Source: Sysuimicrobium calidum (GTDB lineage Bacteria > Sysuimicrobiota > Sysuimicrobiia > Sysuimicrobiales > Sysuimicrobiaceae). Taken from it: a stretch of 23,883 nucleotides of DNA. The stretch covers positions 1-23,883 of the forward strand of contig JAVKHN010000026.1 of assembly GCA_031459935.1 (NCBI GenBank). The letters are read 5' to 3'. The position numbers were made by a program, and so were the translations under genes. Shown piece by piece: positions 7,756 through 14,521 of the stretch (position 1 is its first letter; each line of letters opens with the position of its first letter). The notes beneath the pieces were generated by a model that saw nothing but the letters and a program-made list of their open reading frames with translations, did no database searches and had not been told where the DNA came from.

Positions 7756-7948
7756 GAACCGGCCGGGCAAGATCGTCTGCGCCCGGTGCGGGACACGGTT
7801 ACGTCCCGGCCCCAGTGGGCCTTCGCCGGTGACCTCGGAAACCCCCGAGGTCCTGGTCCACCGCGTGCGCTACGATCTCCTGCGATTTCTGCTCTGCGTG
7901 GGGATCGCCGTCGCCCTGGGGGTCGTGCTGGGGTTCGTGCTCCCGTGA
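7730..7948 (+). CDS. Small zinc-ribbon membrane protein
   Basis: A 72-residue protein with a zinc-ribbon at the N-terminus, MRCPKCGAEN followed by CARCGTRL (two CxxC pairs about 12 residues apart), a short Pro/Ser linker, a basic patch, and one C-terminal membrane helix of about 20 residues ending LGFVLP. The ATG at 7730 is preceded by a GGAGGAGGGG ribosome site in the end of the previous gene, supporting translation. Its stop overlaps the selA GTG (GTGA). Zinc-ribbon/one-helix proteins of this sort are common but mostly uncharacterised. It may be a membrane-tethered adaptor; nothing in the sequence ties it to selenium beyond coupling to selA. Confidence 0.78.
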   Translation: MRCPKCGAENRPGKIVCARCGTRLRPGPSGPSPVTSETPEVLVHRVRYDLLRFLLCVGIAVALGVVLGFVLP

Positions 7949-9342
7949 GGGAGGACCGCTCGAAGGAATTGCGGCAACCCCTGCGACAACTCCCCTCCGT
8001 GGATCGGGTGCTGTCGGCCCTGCGGTCGCAGGACGGGATGGCGCACGCCATCCTGGTGCGGCTGGTCCGGGAGGTCCTGGAGGAGTACCGGGCAGAACTT
8101 CAGCGGGGCATCCGGGAACGCATAGACCTCGCGGAGCTCACAGAGGCGGTGGAGGACCGCATCCGCGCCCTGACCCACCCCTCCCTGCGCCGGGTCCTCA
8201 ACGCGACGGGGGCCCTCCTCCACACGAACCTGGGCCGGGCCCCCCTCGCCCCGGAAGCCCTGAAAGCGGTCCTGGAGGCCGCGGGAGCCTGCAACCTGGA
8301 GATGGACCTGCGCTCCGGGACCCGGGGCTCCCGACAGGACCACGTGGCCTCACTTCTGCGGCACCTCACGGGGGCGGAGGGGGCAGTTGTGGTGAACAAC
8401 AACGCCGCCGCGGTTCTCCTGGTCCTCAGCGCCCTGGCCAGCGGTCGGGAAGTGGTGGTGGCCCGCAGCGAGCAGGTGGAGATCGGAGGCTCCTTCCGGA
8501 TGCCGGACGTGATGCGGGCAGCGGGCGTCCGGCTCGTGGAGGTGGGGACCACCAACCGGGTGTACCTGCGGGATTACGAAGCTGCCATCACTCCGGATAC
8601 CGCCCTGCTGCTGAAGGTGCACCGCAGCAATTTCCAGCTCCGCGGGTTCGTGGCGGATGTTCCTCTTCAGGAGCTGGCGCACCTGGGGCGGAGGGCAGGA
8701 ATTCCCGTGGTCTACGACCTGGGAAGCGGGGCGATGGTGGATCTCCGAAGCCGCGGCCTCCCCTACGAGCCCACGGTACCGGAAGCCGTGGCAAGCGGCT
8801 GTGACCTCGTGCTCTTCAGCGGAGATAAGCTCCTCGGGGGACCTCAATCCGGCATCGTGGTCGGTCGCGCCTCCCTCCTGGAGCGGCTCCGGACGCACCC
8901 CCTGTATCGGGTGGTACGCGCGGATAAGTTGGACCTGGCGGCCCTGGAGGCCACGCTCCGGCTCTACCTGGATCCCGAGAGGGCCTGGCAGCGGATCCCC
9001 GTGCTGCGGATGCTGAGCGCTCCTGTGGAGGACCTGCGGGGACGGGCCGAGCGTTTGGCTCAGCGGCTGGTGGGGGTGGGGCTCACTGCGGAGGCGGTGC
9101 CCTCCGAGGCAGAAGCCGGTGGAGGTTCGCTTCCCGGGTCGGTCCTTCCTTCCTATGCGGTCCGCCTGCGACACCCTTCCCTTCCGGCCCACGCCGTGAG
9201 CGGGCAGCTGCGGGCTGCAACCCCGCCAATCCTCGCGCGGGTCCAGGAGGAAACGGTGCTCCTGGACCTGCGCTCGGTACTTCCGGAGGACGATCCGGAC
9301 CTGGAGGCAGGCCTTGTCGCAGCCCTCCTCGGGTGGAAGTAA
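7945..9342 (+). CDS. selA: L-seryl-tRNA(Sec) selenium transferase
   Basis: SelA is a PLP enzyme that converts Ser-tRNA(Sec) to Sec-tRNA(Sec) using selenophosphate. The 465-residue product matches the family length (E. coli 463). It has the N-terminal tRNA-binding helical region with LRQLPSVDRVL, the RRVLNATGALLHTNLGRAPL motif (read in two parts) around residues 87-106, the VVNNNAAAVLLVL motif, and the PLP lysine Lys295 in FSGDKLLGGPQSGI, the same residue number as in E. coli. The GTG at 7945 overlaps the stop of the zinc-ribbon gene and gives an N-terminus of family length; the frame is open further upstream but that part overlaps other genes. The 3' end overlaps selB by 29 bases. No selD occurs in the window, so the selenophosphate synthetase must be elsewhere. 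Confidence 0.96.
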   Translation: MREDRSKELRQPLRQLPSVDRVLSALRSQDGMAHAILVRLVREVLEEYRAELQRGIRERIDLAELTEAVEDRIRALTHPSLRRVLNATGALLHTNLGRAPLAPEALKAVLEAAGACNLEMDLRSGTRGSRQDHVASLLRHLTGAEGAVVVNNNAAAVLLVLSALASGREVVVARSEQVEIGGSFRMPDVMRAAGVRLVEVGTTNRVYLRDYEAAITPDTALLLKVHRSNFQLRGFVADVPLQELAHLGRRAGIPVVYDLGSGAMVDLRSRGLPYEPTVPEAVASGCDLVLFSGDKLLGGPQSGIVVGRASLLERLRTHPLYRVVRADKLDLAALEATLRLYLDPERAWQRIPVLRMLSAPVEDLRGRAERLAQRLVGVGLTAEAVPSEAEAGGGSLPGSVLPSYAVRLRHPSLPAHAVSGQLRAATPPILARVQEETVLLDLRSVLPEDDPDLEAGLVAALLGWK

Positions 9343-11242
9343 GCCGGTACGGGCCGTGGTGGTGGGGACCGCGGGGCACGTGGACCACGGAAAGAGTACG
9401 CTCGTGCACGCCCTCACCGGGATAGACCCTGACCGGCTGGAGGAGGAGAAGCGTCGAGGGATGACCATCGACCTGGGGTTCGCCCACATGGATCTGCCGA
9501 GCGGGGTCCGGGTGGGCTTTGTGGACGTGCCTGGGCATGAGCGCCTCATCCGGAACATGCTGGCCGGGGCAGCGGGCTTCGAGGCGGTCCTCCTGGTGGT
9601 GGCGAGCGACGAGGGGGTCATGCCCCAGACCCGGGAGCACGTGGACATCCTGCGGTTCCTGCGGATCCCGCGGGGAGTGGTGGCCCTCACCAAGCGGGAC
9701 CTCGTGGACGGGGAGTGGCTGGAGCTGGTCCAAGAGGACGTCCGGGGTTTTCTACGGGGTACGTTTCTGGAGAATGCCCCCATCGTACCGGTCTCCGCAA
9801 AGACCGGAGAGGGGCTTGCGGAGCTGGTGGCCGCCCTGGATCAGGTGCTGGCGCGCGGCTCCTCGCGTCCGGCGGAGGGGCCCGTGCGGCTCCCCGTGGA
9901 CCGATCCTTCCAGGTGGCCGGGAGAGGCACCGTGGTGACGGGAACCCTGTGGAGCGGCTGCGTCCGCCCGGACGACACCCTGCAGCTCCTTCCTTCGGGC
10001 CGGACGGTGCGGGTACGGGGTATCCAATCCCACGGGGAACCGGTCCCCGAGGTGCGGGCAGGACAGCGGGTGGCCCTCAACCTTCTGGGGGTTTCCCGGG
10101 AGGAGGTGGAGCGGGGAGACGTGCTGGTGACCCCGGGGGCGTTCGAGGCGGCCACGTCCCTGGACGTGCGCCTCCAGCTGCTCCCGGGGACTCCGGCGCT
10201 GCGGCACGGAGACCGGATCCGGCTGTACCTGGGGACCGCGGAGGCGATCGGTCGGGCATTCCTGCTGGAGGAGGCGGTTCTGCCTCCCGGGGAAACCGGC
10301 TTCGCCCACATCCGGCTGGAGCAGCCCATTACGGCTGCCTTCGGCGACCCCTTCGTGATCCGCCGCCCCTCGCCCATGCTGACCTGGGGCGGAGGGGAGG
10401 TCCTCCGGGTAAACCCATCCCGTCCCAGGAGGCGAGATCCCGTAGTCCTTGTGCACCTGCGGACCCTGGAGTCCCGGGATCCGGAAGGGGTGCTCCTGGT
10501 GGCCGTGGAGGCCTCCGGGACCGATGGAAGTGGGCTACCAGACCTCGTCCGCCGAACGGGGATGGCGGCAGATCAGATCCAGGCGCTGCTCCTGCAGGCC
10601 CGGGCGAAGGGGTTGGTCTGGAGCGTCCGGGACCGGTGGGTCCACGCGTCCGTGCTGCACCGGATCGAGGAGGGGATCCTGCAGGAACTCTCCGCGTACC
10701 ACCGCGCACGGCCCTGGCGGCGCGGTCTGCCACAGGGGGAGTGGCTCACCCTGATCCGCCGTCTCGCGGGTGCGGTCTGGGAGCTGGTGGCGGAACGGGT
10801 GGCCCACCGGGTAGTGGCGGACGGAGGATTCGTGCGGCTGCCCGACCACCACCCCGTGCTCACCCCAGTTCAGGCTCAGGCGGTGGAAGATCTCCGCTTG
10901 TGGCTGGAGCGGTGCGGGCTGGAGGGGCCGAGCCGGGCGGAGGTGGAGCAGGCCCTGGGCTCGCACGCGGAGATGGCCATCCAGTTCCTCCTGGATGCGG
11001 GCGAGGCGGTGGAGCTGCGGGGGTTGCTGTATTATGGGAAATCGGTGGAGCGTGCCATCGCCGTGATCTCGGAGGCGCTGCAAGTTCAGGCCGCGCTCAC
11101 TGTGGCCGCGGTTCGGGATCTGTTGGGCACCTCCCGCAAGTACGTGCTGCCACTCCTGGAGTACGCGGATACCGTGGGCATAACCCGACGGCAGGGTGAG
11201 CTGCGCGTGGCGGGGCCGAAGCTCCTGCGGGGAGCCTCGTAG
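9314..11242 (+). CDS. selB: Selenocysteine-specific elongation factor
   Basis: SelB delivers Sec-tRNA(Sec) to the ribosome at UGA codons followed by a SECIS hairpin. The 642-residue product has an EF-Tu-like GTPase domain with GHVDHGKS at 21-28, DVPGH at 71-75 and TKRD at 126-129 (SelB proteins use TKxD in place of NKxD). Beta-barrel domains follow, then a C-terminal half of winged-helix repeats that in the family reads the SECIS, here ending with DLLGTSRKYVLPLLEY. TTG at 9314 was chosen because GGAGG at 9303-9307 lies 6 bases upstream; GTG 9356 would give a 14-residue shorter protein starting at the first strand. It is coupled to selA, and tRNA-Sec begins one base after its stop. Confidence 0.95.
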   Translation: MSQPSSGGSKPVRAVVVGTAGHVDHGKSTLVHALTGIDPDRLEEEKRRGMTIDLGFAHMDLPSGVRVGFVDVPGHERLIRNMLAGAAGFEAVLLVVASDEGVMPQTREHVDILRFLRIPRGVVALTKRDLVDGEWLELVQEDVRGFLRGTFLENAPIVPVSAKTGEGLAELVAALDQVLARGSSRPAEGPVRLPVDRSFQVAGRGTVVTGTLWSGCVRPDDTLQLLPSGRTVRVRGIQSHGEPVPEVRAGQRVALNLLGVSREEVERGDVLVTPGAFEAATSLDVRLQLLPGTPALRHGDRIRLYLGTAEAIGRAFLLEEAVLPPGETGFAHIRLEQPITAAFGDPFVIRRPSPMLTWGGGEVLRVNPSRPRRRDPVVLVHLRTLESRDPEGVLLVAVEASGTDGSGLPDLVRRTGMAADQIQALLLQARAKGLVWSVRDRWVHASVLHRIEEGILQELSAYHRARPWRRGLPQGEWLTLIRRLAGAVWELVAERVAHRVVADGGFVRLPDHHPVLTPVQAQAVEDLRLWLERCGLEGPSRAEVEQALGSHAEMAIQFLLDAGEAVELRGLLYYGKSVERAIAVISEALQVQAALTVAAVRDLLGTSRKYVLPLLEYADTVGITRRQGELRVAGPKLLRGAS

Positions 11243-11243
11243 T

Positions 11244-11337
11244 GGAGGGCGAAGGGCCCTGGTGGGTCTCCCGGTCTTCAAAACCGGTGCCGCCCCACCC
11301 GAGGCGGGGTCGGTTCGATTCCGACCGCCCTCCGCCA
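11244..11337 (+). tRNA. selC: tRNA-Sec (anticodon TCA)
   Basis: This folds as a bacterial selenocysteine tRNA. The acceptor stem has 8 pairs (GGAGGGCG at 11244-11251 with CGCCCTCC at 11326-11333) and the T stem 5 pairs (GTCGG/CCGAC) around a TTCGATT loop, giving the 8+5 arrangement. The D stem can form 6 pairs closed by a 4-base TGGT loop. The anticodon stem is CCGGT/ACCGG around CTTCAAA, with TCA as anticodon. A long variable arm (CCGCC/GGCGG) follows. The discriminator is G and the CCA end is encoded. It lies one base after selB and is probably cut out of the selA-selB transcript. Confidence 0.97.
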
Positions 11338-11412
11338 GAAGGCATTCCCCCCTCCGGCATCGTATAGTAGGCTACCTGGAGGAGTTCCCATAGGAGGTCA
11401 GCGCATCCGGGT

Positions 11413-11892
11413 ATGCCGCGCGTGGAGGTACAGACGCTCATCCGGGCTCCCGTGGAGGCCGTCTATGCCCTCGCGAGAGATGTGGAGCGGTTTCCCGAGT
11501 TCATGCCGGATCTGGAGACCGTGCGCCTAGTGGCGCGGGACGGCCATCGCACCATCACGGAGTGGGTGGGGCGGGTCCAGGGGCGACGTATCCGGTGGGT
11601 GGAGGAGGACACGTGGGACGATGCCACGTACACGTGCACCTTCCACCAGCGAGAGGGAGATTTCGACCGGTACGAGGGCGTGTGGACCTTTGAACCCGTC
11701 CAGGGCGGGTGCCGGACCCGGCTTGTGGTGGAATTCGACCTGAACGTTCCCCTGCTCGGGCCGCTGCTCGCAAACCTCGTGCTTCTGCTCATGCGTAAGA
11801 ACGTGGAGAAGATGCTGGACGCCCTCCGGCGACGGGCTGAGGAAGGTCCTTCCTCGGACCCGGGAGCGGAGGAGGACCGGAGCTGGAGGTGA
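11413..11892 (+). CDS. SRPBCC / START-like domain protein (polyketide cyclase-dehydrase or RatA-like)
   Basis: A 159-residue single-domain protein of the SRPBCC helix-grip superfamily. The typical opening is present (EVQTLIRAPVEAVYALARDV, then ERFPEFMP), followed by beta strands containing WVGRVQGRRIRWVEED and a long C-terminal helix with LANLVLLLMRKNVEKMLDAL. Members bind hydrophobic ligands; the closest described types are coenzyme Q-binding COQ10/RatA-like and polyketide cyclase proteins. The acidic tail after residue 143 is probably disordered. The start is ATG 11413, the only candidate after an unusually distant GGAGGT at 11393-11398 (14 bases). A TATAGT hexamer at 11363-11368 may be a -10 element, but no good -35 was seen. 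The ligand is unknown. Confidence 0.82.
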   Translation: MPRVEVQTLIRAPVEAVYALARDVERFPEFMPDLETVRLVARDGHRTITEWVGRVQGRRIRWVEEDTWDDATYTCTFHQREGDFDRYEGVWTFEPVQGGCRTRLVVEFDLNVPLLGPLLANLVLLLMRKNVEKMLDALRRRAEEGPSSDPGAEEDRSWR

Positions 11893-11896
11893 TCCC

Positions 11897-12052
11897 ATGC
11901 TGTCCCTGATTCCCCTCCTGGAGGCGTGGATGCGCGGCCTCCTGCGCCGTTTCATGCGGGACGAATCCGGCCAGGCGGAGCTCTTCGTGGTCCTGCTCCT
12001 GGCCTTCCTCATCTGGGTCCTGGCCACGAACCGACGGGTGGTCATCCAGTAG
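11897..12052 (+). CDS. 51-residue pilin-like membrane peptide
   Basis: A short gene, too small for most gene callers. The ATG at 11897 is preceded by GGAGGT ending at 11890 with ideal spacing, and the frame runs to TAG at 12050-12052. The product has an amphipathic basic N-terminal part (MLSLIPLLEAWMRGLLRRFM), the motif RDESGQAE, then one hydrophobic segment (FVVLLLAFLIWVLA) and a short basic tail (TNRRVVIQ). A DESGQ/DEx-GQA-E box just before a single membrane helix resembles the leader junction of Flp/TadE-type pilin-like proteins, but the mature part here is only about 25 residues, so it would be an unusually small member or just a one-helix membrane peptide. It is 4 bases after the SRPBCC gene. 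Its function is unknown. Confidence 0.65.
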   Translation: MLSLIPLLEAWMRGLLRRFMRDESGQAELFVVLLLAFLIWVLATNRRVVIQ

Positions 12053-12118
12053 TCATCCGGCCCGCCTCCCGGTGCCGTCGCTTGCTCAGGGGCGACGATT
12101 CCAGAACATTCCGCTACC

Positions 12119-13243
12119 ATGTGCAGTGGGATGATCCCCATCGCGCGGCCGGTGATCACGGAGGAGGACCAGGCCAGGGTCCTGGAGGTGCTCGCCTCCA
12201 GGCAGCTCTCCTCCGGAGCATGGGTGGAGCAGTTTGAGGCGACCTTCGCCGCTTACGTGGGAGCGCGCTTCGGGATCGCCACCTCCTCGGGAACCACCGC
12301 CCTGCAGGCGGTGCTGGAGGCTGCGGGCATCGGGCCGGGGGACCGGGTGATCGTCCCTCCATTTACCTTCGTGGCCACCAGCAACGCGGTGGTGCACCGA
12401 GGTGCAGTCCCCGTATTTGTGGACATCGAGCCGGGCACCTTCAACCTGGATCCCAACCGGGTAGAGGATGCCCTCCGCCGGCACCGGAACGTGCGTGCCA
12501 TCCTGGTGGTGCACCTGTATGGACTCCCGGCCCGCATGGATGCCCTGTGCGACCTTGCACGACGGTACGGACTTCTGCTCATCGAGGACGCAGCGCAGGC
12601 ACATGGGGCCGCCTTTCAGGGACGGCGGGCAGGGTCATTCGGGGACGCGGCCATCTTCAGCTTCTACCCCACGAAGAACATCACCACGGGGGAGGGGGGG
12701 ATGATCATCACCTCAGACGAGGTCCTGGCCCGCCGGGCACGCTTGCTGGTGCACGCGGGGGCCCAGGACGGGAGCTACGAGTACGAGGTGGTGGGATACA
12801 ACTTCCGGATGACGAATCTGGCGGCAGCCCTGGGCCTCTCACAGCTCGAACGGCTGGACGCCCTCAACGAGCTCCGCCGCCAGAACGCCGCGTACCTCAC
12901 CGCGCGGCTGCAGGACATTCCAGGCATCCGGCCGCCCGTGGAGCCTCCGGAGATGTACCATGTGTACAACCAGTACACGATCCGCATCCGGGAACGCGAC
13001 GCCCTCCGGGAGTTCCTCGCAGGGCAGGGGATTCAGACCCGGATCTACTACCCCAGGCCCGTGCCCGCCACGCAGGCATACCGCAGCGTCCCCTACGAGG
13101 GGGGCCCCTGGCCGGAGACAGAACGGGCGTGTCGGGAGGTACTGTCCCTACCGGTTCATCCCTCCCTCTGTCCGGAGGACCTCCGCAGGATCGTTGAGGC
13201 GGTCCGAGCTTTCGCCGATTCCCGGGCTGTGGTGCAGAAGTGA
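12119..13243 (+). CDS. DegT/DnrJ/EryC1-family sugar aminotransferase
   Basis: A 374-residue PLP-dependent aminotransferase of the DegT/DnrJ/EryC1 family, which aminates keto-sugars bound to nucleotides. Motifs include ATSSGTTALQAVL (PLP phosphate), the EDAAQAHGA motif with Asp157, and the catalytic Lys186 in SFYPTKNITTGEGG. The C-terminal half has the usual YNFRMTNLAAALGLSQLERLD and the RIYYPRPVP segment near the active site. ATG 12119 is given as the start; ATG 12131 (MIPIARP) is equally good by family alignment. Neither has a clear ribosome site, and TTGCTC at 12082-12087 with AACATT at 12105-12110 (17-base spacer) could place the transcript start at the ATG, making it leaderless. Together with the next gene it looks like a 3-amino-sugar pair (WbpE/WbpB-like). 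Confidence 0.88.
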   Translation: MCSGMIPIARPVITEEDQARVLEVLASRQLSSGAWVEQFEATFAAYVGARFGIATSSGTTALQAVLEAAGIGPGDRVIVPPFTFVATSNAVVHRGAVPVFVDIEPGTFNLDPNRVEDALRRHRNVRAILVVHLYGLPARMDALCDLARRYGLLLIEDAAQAHGAAFQGRRAGSFGDAAIFSFYPTKNITTGEGGMIITSDEVLARRARLLVHAGAQDGSYEYEVVGYNFRMTNLAAALGLSQLERLDALNELRRQNAAYLTARLQDIPGIRPPVEPPEMYHVYNQYTIRIRERDALREFLAGQGIQTRIYYPRPVPATQAYRSVPYEGGPWPETERACREVLSLPVHPSLCPEDLRRIVEAVRAFADSRAVVQK

Positions 13244-14196
13244 AAGGCGACCCGAAGTTCGCGAGCGGAGAACGCGTGCGGGTGGCCGTGGTGGGGCTGG
13301 GCCGGTGGGGCCGGCACCACGTCCGGATCTATCACGAGCTCCCGGAGGCGGACCTTCGGGCCGTGGTCTCCCCGAACCCCGCGGAGGTACGAGAGTTCTC
13401 CAACCGTTATCGCATCGCGGGCTACCTGGATCACCGGGAGCTCATCGGGGAGGTGGACGCGGCAAGCGTGGTGGCCCCTACCAGCCATCACTACGAGATC
13501 GCCCGGGACCTCGTGGAAGCCGGAATCCACGTCCTGGTGGAAAAGCCCATCACGAGCCGCGTGGAGGAGGCGGAGGAGCTCATCGCGCGGGCCCGTCGCA
13601 AGGGAGTCGTGCTGCTGGTAGGCCATGTGGAGCGGTTCAAGCCCGCGGTGGAAGCCCTGCTCCATCGGGTGCGCGATCCCCTTTTCATCCGGGCCCGCCG
13701 GGTGCGGCCCTTCCAGGCGGGTCGTGCCACGGACGTGGGGGTCGTGGTGGATCTCATGATCCACGACCTCGACTTGGTCCTCACCCTCACCGACTCGCCC
13801 GTGCGATCCGTCTCCGGAATCGGCACCCGGCTATGGGGAGATGCTGAGGATCTCGCCGTGGTGCAGCTGGTGTTTGAGGAGGGCTGTGCGGCAAGCCTCC
13901 TGGCGAGCCGCGTGGATTCCACAAAGGCAGCGGAGCTGGAAGTGGTCACCCCGGAGGAGCGGTGGCACCTGGATTTCCTCCGCGAGTCCCTGACGGTGTG
14001 GAGGGGAAACCGGCGGGAAGAACTCCCTCTCTTGCGGGAGGAGCCTCTCCGGGCGGAGCTCCGACATTTCCTCGCCTGCGTCCGAGGAGAGCAATCCCCG
14101 CGGGTTCCCGGAGAGGCGGGGCTCGCTGCCCTTATCCTCGCCCACCGCGTGCTGCAGGCGATGCACACGATCACCCCGCGCGTCCGAACCCTCTAG
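13240..14196 (+). CDS. Gfo/Idh/MocA-family NAD(P)-dependent sugar oxidoreductase
   Basis: A 318-residue oxidoreductase with an N-terminal Rossmann fold (VAVVGLGRWGRHHV, the GxGxxG loop), the conserved VLVEKPI motif that places the catalytic lysine, VGHVERFKP, and the GVVVDLMIHDLDL motif with the Asp/His pair typical of the family. Such enzymes oxidise or reduce a hydroxyl of a sugar; paired with a DegT aminotransferase they commonly supply the 3-keto sugar nucleotide for amination, as WbpB does for WbpE. The GTG at 13240 overlaps the stop of the aminotransferase gene (GTGA). Its stop lies in a CTAG shared with the stop of the opposite-strand gene. The exact sugar is not deducible, and no glycosyltransferases or polymer export genes are nearby. 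Confidence 0.88.
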   Translation: MKGDPKFASGERVRVAVVGLGRWGRHHVRIYHELPEADLRAVVSPNPAEVREFSNRYRIAGYLDHRELIGEVDAASVVAPTSHHYEIARDLVEAGIHVLVEKPITSRVEEAEELIARARRKGVVLLVGHVERFKPAVEALLHRVRDPLFIRARRVRPFQAGRATDVGVVVDLMIHDLDLVLTLTDSPVRSVSGIGTRLWGDAEDLAVVQLVFEEGCAASLLASRVDSTKAAELEVVTPEERWHLDFLRESLTVWRGNRREELPLLREEPLRAELRHFLACVRGEQSPRVPGEAGLAALILAHRVLQAMHTITPRVRTL

Positions 14197-14420
14197 GCCA
14201 CCGCCACACAGGCCAGGACCTTCACCACTCCGTGGATCCGGCTCACCCTTTCGGTGATCTGCGGAATCTCCCGGGTGTGTTCCGCACGGGCGATGGCGAC
14301 CACATCGTATTCCCCCAGGGTGGCGTGGGCTTCCAGGATCCCCGGAATGGTCCGGACCTCACGGGCGGCCTGGGCCGGTGTGTTGCCGTCCAGGGAGATC
14401 AGCAGGAACGCGATGTGCAT
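14193..14420 (-). CDS. Stand-alone AsnC/Lrp-type ligand-binding (RAM) domain protein
   Basis: A 75-residue protein consisting only of the effector-binding RAM domain found at the C-terminus of Lrp/AsnC regulators, without a DNA-binding part. The pattern MHIAFLLISLDG, then EVRTIPGILEAHATLGEYDVVAIARAEH (two strands and helices) and ITERVSRIHGVVKVLACVA, is characteristic. Stand-alone RAM proteins oligomerise and can bind amino acids or modulate full-length Lrp proteins. The ATG at 14420 is preceded on the minus strand by AAGGAG with 6-base spacing. It lies 101 bases downstream of pdxR in the same direction and could be read from the same transcript. It ends inside the stop of the Gfo/Idh gene: both stops use one CTAG (14193-14196). 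Confidence 0.85.
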   Translation of the reverse strand: MHIAFLLISLDGNTPAQAAREVRTIPGILEAHATLGEYDVVAIARAEHTREIPQITERVSRIHGVVKVLACVAVA

Positions 14421-14521
14421 GGTTCTCCTTCCGGCCTCTTGCGGATCCCCGCTGCCAGGATGGTAGTCCCCGCGGGGTGGGTCTGCCAAGGAGGGAGCGC
14501 CCTATCCGCCCCTCCGAGATC

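Noticed and set aside
8350..9783. A 477-codon open frame on the minus strand across selA and selB
   Set aside because: It is a shadow of two well-supported genes, with skewed composition and no recognisable domain or ribosome site.
14468..14477. The palindrome CCCCGCGGGG between pdxR and the RAM-domain gene as a terminator
   Set aside because: There is no loop of useful size and no T run on either strand; it is probably GC-rich chance sequence.
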